Below are positions 43,390 to 51,650 of a stretch of DNA of 64,000 nucleotides, one piece after another. The position numbers were made by a program, and so were the translations under genes. This DNA comes from Imperialibacter sp964351395. Its GTDB lineage: Bacteria; Bacteroidota; Bacteroidia; Cytophagales; Cyclobacteriaceae. Within the stretch, counting starts at the first letter, position 1, and every line of letters starts with the position of its first letter. Location: contig CAYGOF010000003.1 of assembly GCA_964351395.1 (NCBI GenBank), forward strand, positions 1-64,000. The letters run 5' to 3'. Under the pieces are notes generated by a model that saw nothing but the letters and a program-made list of their open reading frames with translations, had not been told where the DNA came from and searched no databases.

Positions 43390-43421
43390 AGGCATTCCAA
43401 ATGGGATGCCTCTTTCGTTTC
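43390..43421 (+). terminator. Terminator after fabF
   Basis: AGGCATTCC-AAAT-GGGATGCCT (43390-43411), 9-bp stem with one T-G pair, followed by CTTTCGTTTCATCTTTT. It lies 25 bases after the fabF stop. Confidence 0.65.
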
Positions 43422-43462
43422 ATCTTTTCCTGAAAAATATTTTCACTCTGCCATTTGAACTT

Positions 43463-43484
43463 TAAAACTAATCTATTAGTTTTA
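43463..43484 (+). promoter_or_regulatory. Probable operator of the second BlaI repressor
   Basis: TAAAACTAAT-CT-ATTAGTTTTA is a near-perfect 22-base dyad 29 bases before the repressor start. A further half-site, ATTAGTTTTA at 43495-43504, follows. Position and symmetry fit BlaI/MecI-type autoregulation. Confidence 0.65.
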
Positions 43485-43513
43485 TTCTTAATTAATTAGT
43501 TTTAAAGTTTGCC

Positions 43514-43876
43514 ATGAAGGAACTAGCGAAGGTAGAAGAGCAGATAATGAAAATACTTTGGTCATTAAAAAAGGGGCTCGTAAAAGATGTGTTGGAAAAA
43601 ATGCCAGACCCAAAGCCTGCCTACAATTCCGTGCTTACCACTGTTCGCATCCTTGAAAAAAAAGGATTTCTGGACCACAAGGCCTACGGAAAAACCCACG
43701 AGTATTTTCCCATCATAAGCAAAGAGAAGTATACCGTTTTCTACTTGAATAATTTTCTGAAAGGTTACTTCAATGGTTCTTTTGAAGGGCTGGTTTCTTT
43801 CTTTGCAAAAGAAAACAACCTGTCGGGCGAAGAAATCGAAAAATTGATGGAAGAAGCTAAAAAACAGCAACCATGA
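43514..43876 (+). CDS. BlaI/MecI-family repressor (second system)
   Basis: This 120-residue winged-helix protein has KVEEQIMKILWSLKKGLVKD, then YNSVLTTVRILEKKGFLDHK (recognition helix) and YGKTHEYFPIISKEKY, the typical MecI wing and cleavage region, and ends in an acidic dimerisation tail. It is followed by an M56 antirepressor overlapping by four bases. Its sequence and operator (ACTAAT...ATTAGT) differ from those of the system at 39218-39610, so the two pairs should be insulated. A TTAAAGTTTG stretch just before the start may be the -7 region. Confidence 0.92.
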   Translation: MKELAKVEEQIMKILWSLKKGLVKDVLEKMPDPKPAYNSVLTTVRILEKKGFLDHKAYGKTHEYFPIISKEKYTVFYLNNFLKGYFNGSFEGLVSFFAKENNLSGEEIEKLMEEAKKQQP

Positions 43877-45378
43877 AAGACTACATTCCTTATTTCCTCC
43901 AGGCCAACGCAGGACTGCTGCTCTTTGCAGTGGCTTACCTGGTCTTTCTTCAAAAAGAATCAAATTTCCTATTGAAGCGATTCCTGATACTCTTTCTGTT
44001 GATGTCGGCGGCTTTGCTGCCACTATTGTCGCTTGATGCTTTTTTCATCCCACTCGCCAGCAATGCGGCTTCAAGTGAAACCACTTTGTTGCCGGCTTTT
44101 ATTTTTTCTTCTGGAATACCTGTGATTGATGTGGCACCGGAAACGATGGGCAGAGGCACAATTTTCTTTTTCCTTTATGGGGCTGTAGTACTCCTGCTAC
44201 TGATGCAGTTTCTTTTTCGTTTGACAAAATTGTTCATATACACTTTCACGATGCCATTGAAAGCCACCATCGGTCAGGTAAAAGTGTATCAAATGAACGA
44301 TTCGACAATGGCCTTTTCCTTCCTGAACAATATTTTCATTGGTTCATTGGCAGGTCTTGAAGAGGCATCAAAAGATAAAATCATCAACCATGAATTGGTG
44401 CATTGCCGGGAGTGGCATAGCCTCGACATCCTGTTTACAGAATTACTGAGGATACTATTTTGGTTCAACCCTGGTATTTATTTACTCAAAAATGCCCTCA
44501 TCGAAGCGCATGAATACAGGGCAGATCAATTGTCGGTAGAAACAGGACTAGAACAGACCTACTGTAGCCTGATAGCAAAATTAGCATTAAATGATGCCGG
44601 CTTTCCTATGGCCAGTCACTTCAATAAATCACTTACATTAAAAAGAATTGCCATGATAAAGTCTGATAAAGCGAAGTCGAAGTGGTGGAAATTAGCCGCC
44701 CTTATTCCTGTTGTGACAATATTTTTCCTGTCTGTGTCCTGCGATCAACAACCAATTGCTGCGACAGAAACTGCTCCCAAAGAAGAACTATTTACGGTAG
44801 TAGAAGACATAGCCGCTTTCCCTGGCGGCATGCCGAGCCTGTACGAATACCTGAACAACAATCTAAAATATCCTGAAACGGCAAAAAACGCTGGTCTGGA
44901 GGGCAAAGTATTGGTAGAGTTTGTGGTAGACAAAACAGGCGAAGTGACCAATGCCAAAGTAATAGAAGGAATCGGTGGTGGTTGCGATGAAGAAGCGCTG
45001 AGGGTAATAGCTTCCTCACCGGCTTGGCAACCTGCTCAGCAAAGAGGCAAAAAAGTGCGACAGCGACTTATTCTACCTATCTATTTCTCGCTTGGCACGT
45101 CAGCTAAGGTGGAGATTCCCTCTACACCTATGATGGCAGGGGATCCGCTGAAAGTTGAAATCCAAAAATCTACCAACGAGGCAAAGCAAACTGTCATCAA
45201 TGGTGTTGTGAAACTTGAAACTGGAGAGGGCATCCCTGGCGCCAATATTATTCTAGGTGGCACAACCATGGGCACAGTTTCGGATCTCGATGGAACATTT
45301 AAGCTAGTGACTGATGATACTAGAGGTGAACTCTTCATTTCATTTGTTGGCTTTACCACTGAAAAGGTAGCCTTTTGA
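43873..45378 (+). CDS. M56/BlaR1-type antirepressor with TonB_C and CarboxypepD_reg-like domains
   Basis: The 501-residue protein has four N-terminal membrane helices, the gluzincin motif NHELVHCREWHS (near 172-183) with the downstream EAHEYRADQL, and a fifth helix near 275 ending in VSCDQ. Beyond the membrane it carries a TonB C-terminal-like domain (about 310-395: FPGGMPSLYEYLNNNLKYP, ALRVIASSPAWQPAQQRG) and a carboxypeptidase-regulatory-like beta domain (about 435-501: GIPGANIILGGTTMGTVSD). This fusion is common in Bacteroidota. It should cleave or destabilise the BlaI repressor encoded four bases upstream. The signal sensed is unknown; the TonB_C domain may contact the envelope. Confidence 0.9.
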   Translation: MKDYIPYFLQANAGLLLFAVAYLVFLQKESNFLLKRFLILFLLMSAALLPLLSLDAFFIPLASNAASSETTLLPAFIFSSGIPVIDVAPETMGRGTIFFFLYGAVVLLLLMQFLFRLTKLFIYTFTMPLKATIGQVKVYQMNDSTMAFSFLNNIFIGSLAGLEEASKDKIINHELVHCREWHSLDILFTELLRILFWFNPGIYLLKNALIEAHEYRADQLSVETGLEQTYCSLIAKLALNDAGFPMASHFNKSLTLKRIAMIKSDKAKSKWWKLAALIPVVTIFFLSVSCDQQPIAATETAPKEELFTVVEDIAAFPGGMPSLYEYLNNNLKYPETAKNAGLEGKVLVEFVVDKTGEVTNAKVIEGIGGGCDEEALRVIASSPAWQPAQQRGKKVRQRLILPIYFSLGTSAKVEIPSTPMMAGDPLKVEIQKSTNEAKQTVINGVVKLETGEGIPGANIILGGTTMGTVSDLDGTFKLVTDDTRGELFISFVGFTTEKVAF

Positions 45379-45452
45379 AGCTTTAAAGTTCTTAAAAGGC
45401 AGTTTCCGCTCATGTTGACGGTGTAACAAGAATTGACCAAATAAATAGCATG

Positions 45453-45483
45453 CCCACCAAAAAACGGTGGGTATTTTTTTTAC
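45453..45483 (+). terminator. Rho-independent terminator after the M56 gene
   Basis: CCCACC-AAAAAAC-GGTGGG (45453-45471) then TATTTTTTTT. Confidence 0.9.
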
Positions 45484-45491
45484 TATCTTTT
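45484..45491 (+). promoter_or_regulatory. Possible -7 box of the Nudix gene
   Basis: TATCTTTT ends four bases before the ATG at 45496, the same spacing as in the cassette promoters, and lies right after the terminator. No TTG is seen at -33. Confidence 0.4.
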
Positions 45492-45495
45492 ACAG

Positions 45496-45942
45496 ATGAT
45501 CCAATATCCCGAACCCACTGTCGGTGCCATCATCTTCAACCCTGACGGAAAAGTGCTGCTTTGCCGTTCCCGAAAATGGGACGACAAATACGTCTTCCCT
45601 GGCGGACACATTGAGCTTGGAGAAAAAATGGAAGACGCTCTACTAAGAGAGGTGAAAGAGGAAACTGGTCTCGATGTATTTGACGTCCAATTAATCAGTG
45701 TGCAGGAAGCTGTGTATAGCGACACCTTTGAAACAAAAAAACACTTCATCTTCATTGATTTCATTTGTAAAACCCACTCTTACGAAGTCATACTCAATGA
45801 CGAAGCGCAAGAATTTAAATGGGTAAATCTCAAGGACATAGAAAGCTATGATCTGGGTGGATTTACCAGGCGATTTTTCGTAGAGCTGAAAAAGGAAAAC
45901 TCCGCCTTTTCAAGGAAAATTCTGTACAATTATGTTAGCTAG
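45496..45942 (+). CDS. Nudix hydrolase
   Basis: This 148-residue protein has the full Nudix box G-x5-E-x7-REUxEExGU in GGHIELGEKMEDALLREV plus KEETGL (about 33-55). It opens with PTVGAIIFNPDGKVLLCRS, typical of the ADP-ribose/(d)NTP-hydrolysing groups. It cleaves nucleoside diphosphates linked to another group. It stands alone between a terminator and the lacI-nucleoside operon. An ADP-ribose substrate would fit the nearby ADP-ribosylglycohydrolase, but nothing in the sequence settles this. Cytoplasmic. Confidence 0.9.
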   Translation: MIQYPEPTVGAIIFNPDGKVLLCRSRKWDDKYVFPGGHIELGEKMEDALLREVKEETGLDVFDVQLISVQEAVYSDTFETKKHFIFIDFICKTHSYEVILNDEAQEFKWVNLKDIESYDLGGFTRRFFVELKKENSAFSRKILYNYVS

Positions 45943-46066
45943 CTTTTCTCTGTAGTCAGATCATTTACCTCTTAAGAGAAGTCTTTTCATGCCACAGCGC
46001 TAATCAAAGGGACTCAACCTTAACTATTCAAGCCTGAAAGAGTCAATAAATGAAAAAGTCTTCTAT

Positions 46067-46088
46067 ATTGCACAATCGTTTGTGCAAT
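46067..46088 (+). promoter_or_regulatory. LacI-type operator upstream of the nucleoside operon
   Basis: ATTGCACAA-TCGT-TTGTGCAAT, a perfect 9-bp dyad with a 4-base spacer, ends 13 bases before the lacI-family start. Likely the regulator's own operator. Confidence 0.75.
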
Positions 46089-46101
46089 ACCATTCTATCT
46101 G

Positions 46102-47130
46102 ATGGCCAACAGTTCTCTTAAAGAAATTGCAGTCGCGCTAAGTGTGTCGGAATCCACAGTGTCAAGGGTGATGAATGGTGTGGGCGACAAGTACAGGATA
46201 GGCAGAACGACACAACAGAAAATATTGTCTCAGGCATCTGCCTTTGGGTACCAACCCAATCTGATTGCCCGATCGCTCAGGCTCAATAAATCCAACACTA
46301 TCGGGCTAGTGATACCTGATATCTCCAATCCCTTTTTTGCCAAAATAGCCCATAGCATAGAACAGGAGGCAAGAGCGCAAGGATATTTCATTCTCCTTTC
46401 GGTAAGCCAGGAAGATATTGAACAAGAGAAGGAGGCCATCCATCAGCTTATGGCCCGGCAAATCGATGGTCTGATTGTATCGCCAGTCGGACAGCAAAAG
46501 ACACACTTGATCGATGTACCCGACAATGCCCTACCCATGGTATTGATCGATCGATGTTTCAAGGGGCAAAGCCAGCCATTTGTCATTTCCGACAACTTTC
46601 AGGGTGGGTTCCTCGCAGCAGACCATCTTATCCAAAATGGCCATCGAAAGATCGCCTGTATTCAAGGGCTAAGGCATACTTCACCCACCATGGATCGACT
46701 GGCAGGTATGGTTGCCGCCCACAAAAATCACCATTTGCCATTTGACGACACCCTTTTGGTGGGAGATAGCTTCAGTATGGAAAATGGTTACGAAAGCATG
46801 AAGAAACTACTTTCATTACCCAGCGACGAGCGACCATCGGCAGTGTTTGCCATGAGCAATCTTATTTCGCTAGGCTTGCTCCAAGCCCTGCATGAACAAG
46901 GGCTTACAATACCTGAAGACATGTCTGTCGTTGCTTTCGATGAGCACCCCTATTCTCGTTTTCTTGCTAGTCCGATGACCACAGTCGAACAAGATTATCA
47001 TCAAATGGGTATTTGGGCAGTCAGAAACCTGCTTGGACAAATCCGCCAGGAACAAAGCAAAGAAACGCAGATGACAATACCGGTGCGGCTGAACGTACGA
47101 CAATCGGTTAAAAGAATTACTCACTCATGA
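46102..47130 (+). CDS. LacI-family regulator of the nucleoside/ribose operon
   Basis: This 342-residue protein has an N-terminal LacI HTH (SLKEIAVALSVSESTVSRVM at 4-23) and hinge (YQPNLIARSLRLNKSNTIGL), then a periplasmic-binding-protein-like sugar domain (VIPDISNPFFAKIAHSIEQE, GLIVSPVG, PEDMSVVAFDEHPY). It is the first gene of an operon with nucleoside hydrolase (four-base overlap), ribokinase and a sugar permease, so ribose or a nucleoside is the likely inducer. A symmetric dyad just upstream suggests autorepression. Family and context agree well; the ligand is inferred. Confidence 0.93.
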   Translation: MANSSLKEIAVALSVSESTVSRVMNGVGDKYRIGRTTQQKILSQASAFGYQPNLIARSLRLNKSNTIGLVIPDISNPFFAKIAHSIEQEARAQGYFILLSVSQEDIEQEKEAIHQLMARQIDGLIVSPVGQQKTHLIDVPDNALPMVLIDRCFKGQSQPFVISDNFQGGFLAADHLIQNGHRKIACIQGLRHTSPTMDRLAGMVAAHKNHHLPFDDTLLVGDSFSMENGYESMKKLLSLPSDERPSAVFAMSNLISLGLLQALHEQGLTIPEDMSVVAFDEHPYSRFLASPMTTVEQDYHQMGIWAVRNLLGQIRQEQSKETQMTIPVRLNVRQSVKRITHS

Positions 47131-48164
47131 AATACCTACTTATGAAACAATTGTCCGCTCCCATCATCTTCCTTGCCATGGCCATGGCCTGTTCCTCACC
47201 TCAGGAAAAAAAGGAAACACAACAACCTGAATCAAAAAAAATCAGGGTCATTTTCGACACCGATACGAATAATGAGTTGGACGATCAGCATGCCCTGGCC
47301 TATCTATTATTCAATGGGCCAATATTTGACGTGGAGGGGGTAACTGTGGTCACCACCACCAGCGGTGGGAATATAGACATGCAATATGAGGAAGCAGTGC
47401 GAATCATGAAGCTCTGTACTTTATATGACAAAATACCATTGCTAAAAGGGGCTGATGGAGATTTCCCGGAGATTCAGCCGAACATTACAGTACCTGATTT
47501 TGACGGGGCTGCTGCAGTTGATTTTATCATTGAACAAGCCAATAAAAAAGACGCATCAAAGCTCGTATTGATCGCCGTGGGTAAACTAACCAACGTGGCA
47601 CTGGCTCTAAAAAAGGCGCCAGCTATTGCTGAAAAAATGAGAGTCGTTTGGTTAGGGTCCAATTACCCTGAACCAGGAGAACACAACCAGGACAGCGACA
47701 CAGCCTCAATGAATTATGTACTCAACACCAACGTACCTTTCGAAATGGTTACCGTTCGCTATGGCAAACCCTCAGGTACTGACGCAGTGAAGCTGATGAA
47801 AAAAGACGCACTCGAAAAAATGCCTGGCTTAGGGCCCGTCATCGACACTCCCATCACAGGTAGGCATGGTGGCGAATTCAATAATTTCGGAGACTACTCT
47901 GTCAATCTTTTTGAGCACATCGACTACCATGGCGATCCACCTTCCAGGCCACTTTTCGACATGGCGGCAGTGGCCATTGTAAAAAATGAGCAATGGGCAG
48001 AGCGCAAAGAAATTCCCTGCCCTATTTTAATCGACAACCAATGGGTGGAAAGGCCCAACAATACCAGGAAAATTGTCCTTTGGGAGAATTTTGACAAAGA
48101 GGCAATTCTGGGGGACTTCTTTTCTGTTTTGAACAACTACCAATTAGTTGACACCAAACTTTGA
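47127..48164 (+). CDS. Exported inosine-uridine nucleoside hydrolase
   Basis: This 345-residue protein has a lipoprotein signal (IFLAMAMAC) followed by the nucleoside hydrolase fold: the calcium-binding FDTDTNNELDDQHALAYLL near 43-61, EGVTVVTTTSGG, LLKGADGDFPE and KLVLIAVGKLTNVALAL. It cleaves N-ribosides into base and ribose. Being lipid-anchored it should act in the periplasm, releasing ribose for the permease and ribokinase encoded next. The start overlaps the lacI stop by four bases (ATGA). A Met six codons later gives an equally good signal peptide. Confidence 0.9.
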   Translation: MKYLLMKQLSAPIIFLAMAMACSSPQEKKETQQPESKKIRVIFDTDTNNELDDQHALAYLLFNGPIFDVEGVTVVTTTSGGNIDMQYEEAVRIMKLCTLYDKIPLLKGADGDFPEIQPNITVPDFDGAAAVDFIIEQANKKDASKLVLIAVGKLTNVALALKKAPAIAEKMRVVWLGSNYPEPGEHNQDSDTASMNYVLNTNVPFEMVTVRYGKPSGTDAVKLMKKDALEKMPGLGPVIDTPITGRHGGEFNNFGDYSVNLFEHIDYHGDPPSRPLFDMAAVAIVKNEQWAERKEIPCPILIDNQWVERPNNTRKIVLWENFDKEAILGDFFSVLNNYQLVDTKL

Positions 48165-48170
48165 GCGGTC

Positions 48171-49073
48171 ATGGGTAAAATATACGTCATTGGTAGTTCG
48201 AATACTGACATGGTGGTAAAAACATCAACATTGCCTAAACCTGGCCAAACCGTGATGGGTGGTGAGTTTTTTATGAATCCGGGAGGTAAAGGTGCCAACC
48301 AGGCAGTAGCAGCCGCCCGGCTTGGAGGCGATGTAGTATTGGTGGCCAATGTGGGAAATGACTTGTTTGGTGACCAGGCGTTGTCTCACTTTGGAGACGA
48401 AAAAATTGACTGCAGCTATATAAGCAAAGATGCCACCCACCCTTCAGGAGTGGCCCTGATCAGCGTCGATAACCAGGCCGAAAATCACATTGTGGTAGCC
48501 CCTGGTGCCAATGGACACCTTTCAGCCCAGCATGTCGATCGGGCGCTCGGTCACACTATATCACAAGACTTGGTCTTGATACAGTTGGAGATACCGCTGG
48601 AAACAGTGGCTTATGCCATTCGGCTGGCAAAGGAAAAAGGGCTGCGGGTAATCCTTAACCCAGCCCCAGCTTCAACCCTTTCTGCCGATATACTCAAAGG
48701 CGTCTACATGATCACCCCTAATGAAACTGAAGCATCGATACTTACCGGCATTGACGTAACAGATGCGAGCTCCGCCCGTTTGGCTGGCCAAAAGCTTCTG
48801 GAAATGGGCATTGAGCAAGTGGTGATCACGCTGGGAAGCCAGGGGGCACTTTGGGTGTCAAAGGATGGTGCCGAATTGATCAAGGCGTCGACTGTTAAGG
48901 CCGTCGACACCACAGCCGCCGGAGACTGCTTCAACGGAGCGCTCACCGTAGCGTTGGCTGAGAAGATGGCCATTCAACAAGCCATCAGGCTAGCATGCCA
49001 GGCAGCGGCTATATCTGTCACACGGCTGGGTGCTCAGGCATCCATGCCTTACAAACAAGAACTAACTTCCTAA
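48171..49073 (+). CDS. rbsK: Ribokinase
   Basis: This 300-residue PfkB-family kinase has VIGSSNTDMVVKTSTLPKPG near the start, GGEFFMNPGGKGANQAVAAA (PfkB signature 1, near 39-57) and the catalytic DTTAAGDCFNGALTVAL near 245-261 with the base Asp. It phosphorylates ribose to ribose-5-phosphate in the cytoplasm. It follows the nucleoside hydrolase by six bases and precedes the permease by about 30, forming one operon. Other PfkB sugars are possible, but the nucleoside hydrolase neighbour and the NPGGKGANQA motif favour ribose. Confidence 0.93.
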   Translation: MGKIYVIGSSNTDMVVKTSTLPKPGQTVMGGEFFMNPGGKGANQAVAAARLGGDVVLVANVGNDLFGDQALSHFGDEKIDCSYISKDATHPSGVALISVDNQAENHIVVAPGANGHLSAQHVDRALGHTISQDLVLIQLEIPLETVAYAIRLAKEKGLRVILNPAPASTLSADILKGVYMITPNETEASILTGIDVTDASSARLAGQKLLEMGIEQVVITLGSQGALWVSKDGAELIKASTVKAVDTTAAGDCFNGALTVALAEKMAIQQAIRLACQAAAISVTRLGAQASMPYKQELTS

Positions 49074-49103
49074 GCTTCCGACACCTACCTAACTACTACC
49101 ATT

Positions 49104-50099
49104 ATGTTCATCATACAAACCTACCCACTTGCCGTCTTTTTTTGCCTGATCACCATGTTGTGCTGGGGATCATGGGCCAACACCCAAAAACTAGCGGCCG
49201 GCACCTGGCGCTTTGAGCTTTTCTACTGGGACTACGTGATCGGCATTGTCATCCTATCGCTTGTCTTCGGCCTCACCCTAGGAAGCTTTGGTTCAGAAGG
49301 TCGTTCCTTCTTTGATGACTTGCAGCAAGCTTCACTTGACAATATAGGCTCTGCGATCCTTGGTGGAGTGGTGTTTAATGCGGCCAATATTTTATTAGGC
49401 GCGGCCATTGCTATTGCTGGCATGTCGGTTGCTTTTCCTGTGGGAATCGGTCTGGCGCTCGTTATCGGCGTTATTGTCAACTACATTGCCCAGCCTATTG
49501 GAAATGCTACCATCCTTTTTGGCGGCGTAGCGCTGGTTGCTGTGGCCATTGTGCTAAACGCCAGTGCCTACCGCAAGCTGGCGCAAAATGTATCTGGAAT
49601 TTCCATCAAAGGGTTATTGCTTGCAATAGTCAGCGGCTGTATGATGGGCCTTTTCTACAAGTACGTTGCCAACTCTATGTTCCCTGATTTCAATATGCCA
49701 CTGGAAGGAAAATTGAGTCCTTACTCAGCGGTTTTTCTTTTTGCCATTGGCATCTTATTGAGTAACCTGGTCTTTAATTCATTGCTAATGGCTAGACCAT
49801 TTGAGGGTAAGCCTGTTAGTTACGGAGAATATTTTAAAGGCAAAGCCAGGAACCACCTGATCGGAATACTAGGCGGAGTCATCTGGTGCGTCGGAATGTC
49901 CTTCAGCATCATCGCCTCTGGAAAGGCCGGCGTGGCGATATCTTATGGCCTGGGGCAGGGTGCTACAGTAATTGCCGCCATTTGGGGCATCTATATCTGG
50001 AAGGAATTCAAAGAAGCGCCTAAAGGAACAAGCGTGCTTCTGAACATCATGCTGATTTGCTATCTCGGCGGATTAGTAATGATCATTTTAGCCAGGTAA
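49104..50099 (+). CDS. GRP/RhaT-like sugar permease (probable ribose uptake)
   Basis: This 331-residue integral membrane protein with about ten helices begins YPLAVFFCLITMLCWGSWAN, the start typical of the glucose/ribose porter (GRP) branch of the drug/metabolite superfamily, and continues with FPVGIGLALVIGVIVNY, GLLLAIVSGCMMGLFYKYV and a late GGVIWCVGMSFSIIASGKAG. In this operon it most likely imports the ribose released by the exported nucleoside hydrolase, feeding ribokinase. The substrate is inferred from neighbours; related proteins carry rhamnose or glucose. Confidence 0.85.
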   Translation: MFIIQTYPLAVFFCLITMLCWGSWANTQKLAAGTWRFELFYWDYVIGIVILSLVFGLTLGSFGSEGRSFFDDLQQASLDNIGSAILGGVVFNAANILLGAAIAIAGMSVAFPVGIGLALVIGVIVNYIAQPIGNATILFGGVALVAVAIVLNASAYRKLAQNVSGISIKGLLLAIVSGCMMGLFYKYVANSMFPDFNMPLEGKLSPYSAVFLFAIGILLSNLVFNSLLMARPFEGKPVSYGEYFKGKARNHLIGILGGVIWCVGMSFSIIASGKAGVAISYGLGQGATVIAAIWGIYIWKEFKEAPKGTSVLLNIMLICYLGGLVMIILAR

Positions 50100-50169
50100 A
50101 AAAGGGTGAATCCCAGCATCCGGATTAAAAAAAAATTGTTTCTGATTACGAACAAACAAACGATTCGAA

Positions 50170-51633
50170 ATGAAAAAGTCAGCAAAAGTCCTTACTGAAA
50201 AATGGTGGATAAAATTCTTCATAAGTATTCTGTTCATTAGCTATTCCTGTACCCCGAGCAGCACAGATACTGCTTCTGAAGGGTCCAATGCGGTAGAAAA
50301 AGACCCTTTACTCGACTACCAAGCCTACACCCCACAACCAGGCGACCAGGTCATTTCACGTGCTGCTTACGCAGACAAGTTGTACGGTTTTTGGCTGGGA
50401 GAGTGCATAGCCAACTGGACTGGTCTTGTCACTGAAATGGATAAGATAGGAGGTGAAGGCAAAAATGGAAGAGCGGCAGGTTTTTATACCAGGGAAAACT
50501 GGGGCGGTCCAGACGAACCAGCTATGTGGGAAGGATCCTTTAACAATACAATTTCGCCGGTAATCACCTATATTTTTGAAGACGAGGGTGGGGTCTGGGG
50601 TGCCGACGATGATACTGATATAGAATACATCTATCAATACATCACTTACCAAAACAAAACCACCCAGTTGAGTCCAGAACAAATAAGAAACGGCTGGCTG
50701 ACCCATATCTACTCGGACGAAAATACTCCCTTTCTGCAGGACAACGGGGTGATAAAGGAGAACTTCTTGTGGGTATCCAATCAAACCGCGCACAACCTGA
50801 TGATTCAGGGCATAACTCCGCCGGAAACGAGTTTACCAGCCAACAATCCGGACTATGAAATGATTGATGCGCAACTGACCACAGAAATATTTGGCTTTTT
50901 TGCGCCTACCCGTCCAAATGTGGCACTTGAAATTGCCCACCTGCCCATTCAAACAACTGCCCGATACAATGCGGAATGGATTTCCGAGTTCTACGTCATT
51001 ATGTACTCGCTGGCTTCAGCGGTCGATAGCACCAAAACCACGGCTGAAAATACGAAGTGGATGGCAGCGCAAGCGCGAAAAAGACTACCTGATGATTCCT
51101 ACTCTGCTGCGATGTACGAATTCGTAAAACGCAGCTATGAGGCCGGGCTTCCCTGGGAAACAACCCGTGATTCCTTGCATGTCAAATACCAGATCAACCA
51201 GGAAAATGGTTACGATTGGTATACGAAAGACCAGGTATGTAACGGCTGTTTTGCGGCAGGAATCAATTTTGGAGCTAGCCTGGTAAGTCTTTTTTATGGC
51301 GAAGGCGATATCAAGGAAACCATCAAAATAGGCGCACTGGCTGGCTGGGATTCCGACAATCCTACTGCTACCTGGGGAGGTCTACTTGGCTTTATGCTTG
51401 GAAAAGAAGGGGTAGAAAAGGCATTCAATCGAAAATTCTCTAACAAGTTTAATATCCACCGAACCAGAGGTGGCTTTCCCAATAACGGTATTGACACCTT
51501 CGAAAATATGGCGAAAACGGGTGTTTTCATTGTAGATCGCATGGTGCAGGAAAGGCTTGGCGGTGGAGTAGACCTGGAAAATAACGTATGGTATATTCCG
51601 AAAACTACCACAAAAATTGAGGCGGGTAAGTAA
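50170..51633 (+). CDS. Exported ADP-ribosylglycohydrolase-family protein
   Basis: This 487-residue protein has a lipoprotein signal (FISYSC, Cys near 27). The ADP-ribosylglycohydrolase fold is shown by ADKLYGFWLGECIANWTG near 72-89, the magnesium motif WGADDDTDIEYIYQY near 138-152 and the C-terminal second metal motif GWDSDNPTATWGGLLGFM near 395-412. The family removes ADP-ribose from proteins or splits related N-glycosides. It ends the nucleoside operon, 70 bases after the permease, and is exported, so a role in releasing ribose from ADP-ribose-like or ribosyl compounds outside the cytoplasm is suggested. This is inference. Confidence 0.87.
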   Translation: MKKSAKVLTEKWWIKFFISILFISYSCTPSSTDTASEGSNAVEKDPLLDYQAYTPQPGDQVISRAAYADKLYGFWLGECIANWTGLVTEMDKIGGEGKNGRAAGFYTRENWGGPDEPAMWEGSFNNTISPVITYIFEDEGGVWGADDDTDIEYIYQYITYQNKTTQLSPEQIRNGWLTHIYSDENTPFLQDNGVIKENFLWVSNQTAHNLMIQGITPPETSLPANNPDYEMIDAQLTTEIFGFFAPTRPNVALEIAHLPIQTTARYNAEWISEFYVIMYSLASAVDSTKTTAENTKWMAAQARKRLPDDSYSAAMYEFVKRSYEAGLPWETTRDSLHVKYQINQENGYDWYTKDQVCNGCFAAGINFGASLVSLFYGEGDIKETIKIGALAGWDSDNPTATWGGLLGFMLGKEGVEKAFNRKFSNKFNIHRTRGGFPNNGIDTFENMAKTGVFIVDRMVQERLGGGVDLENNVWYIPKTTTKIEAGK

Positions 51634-51650
51634 TATTCGGGGGCCAGGGA

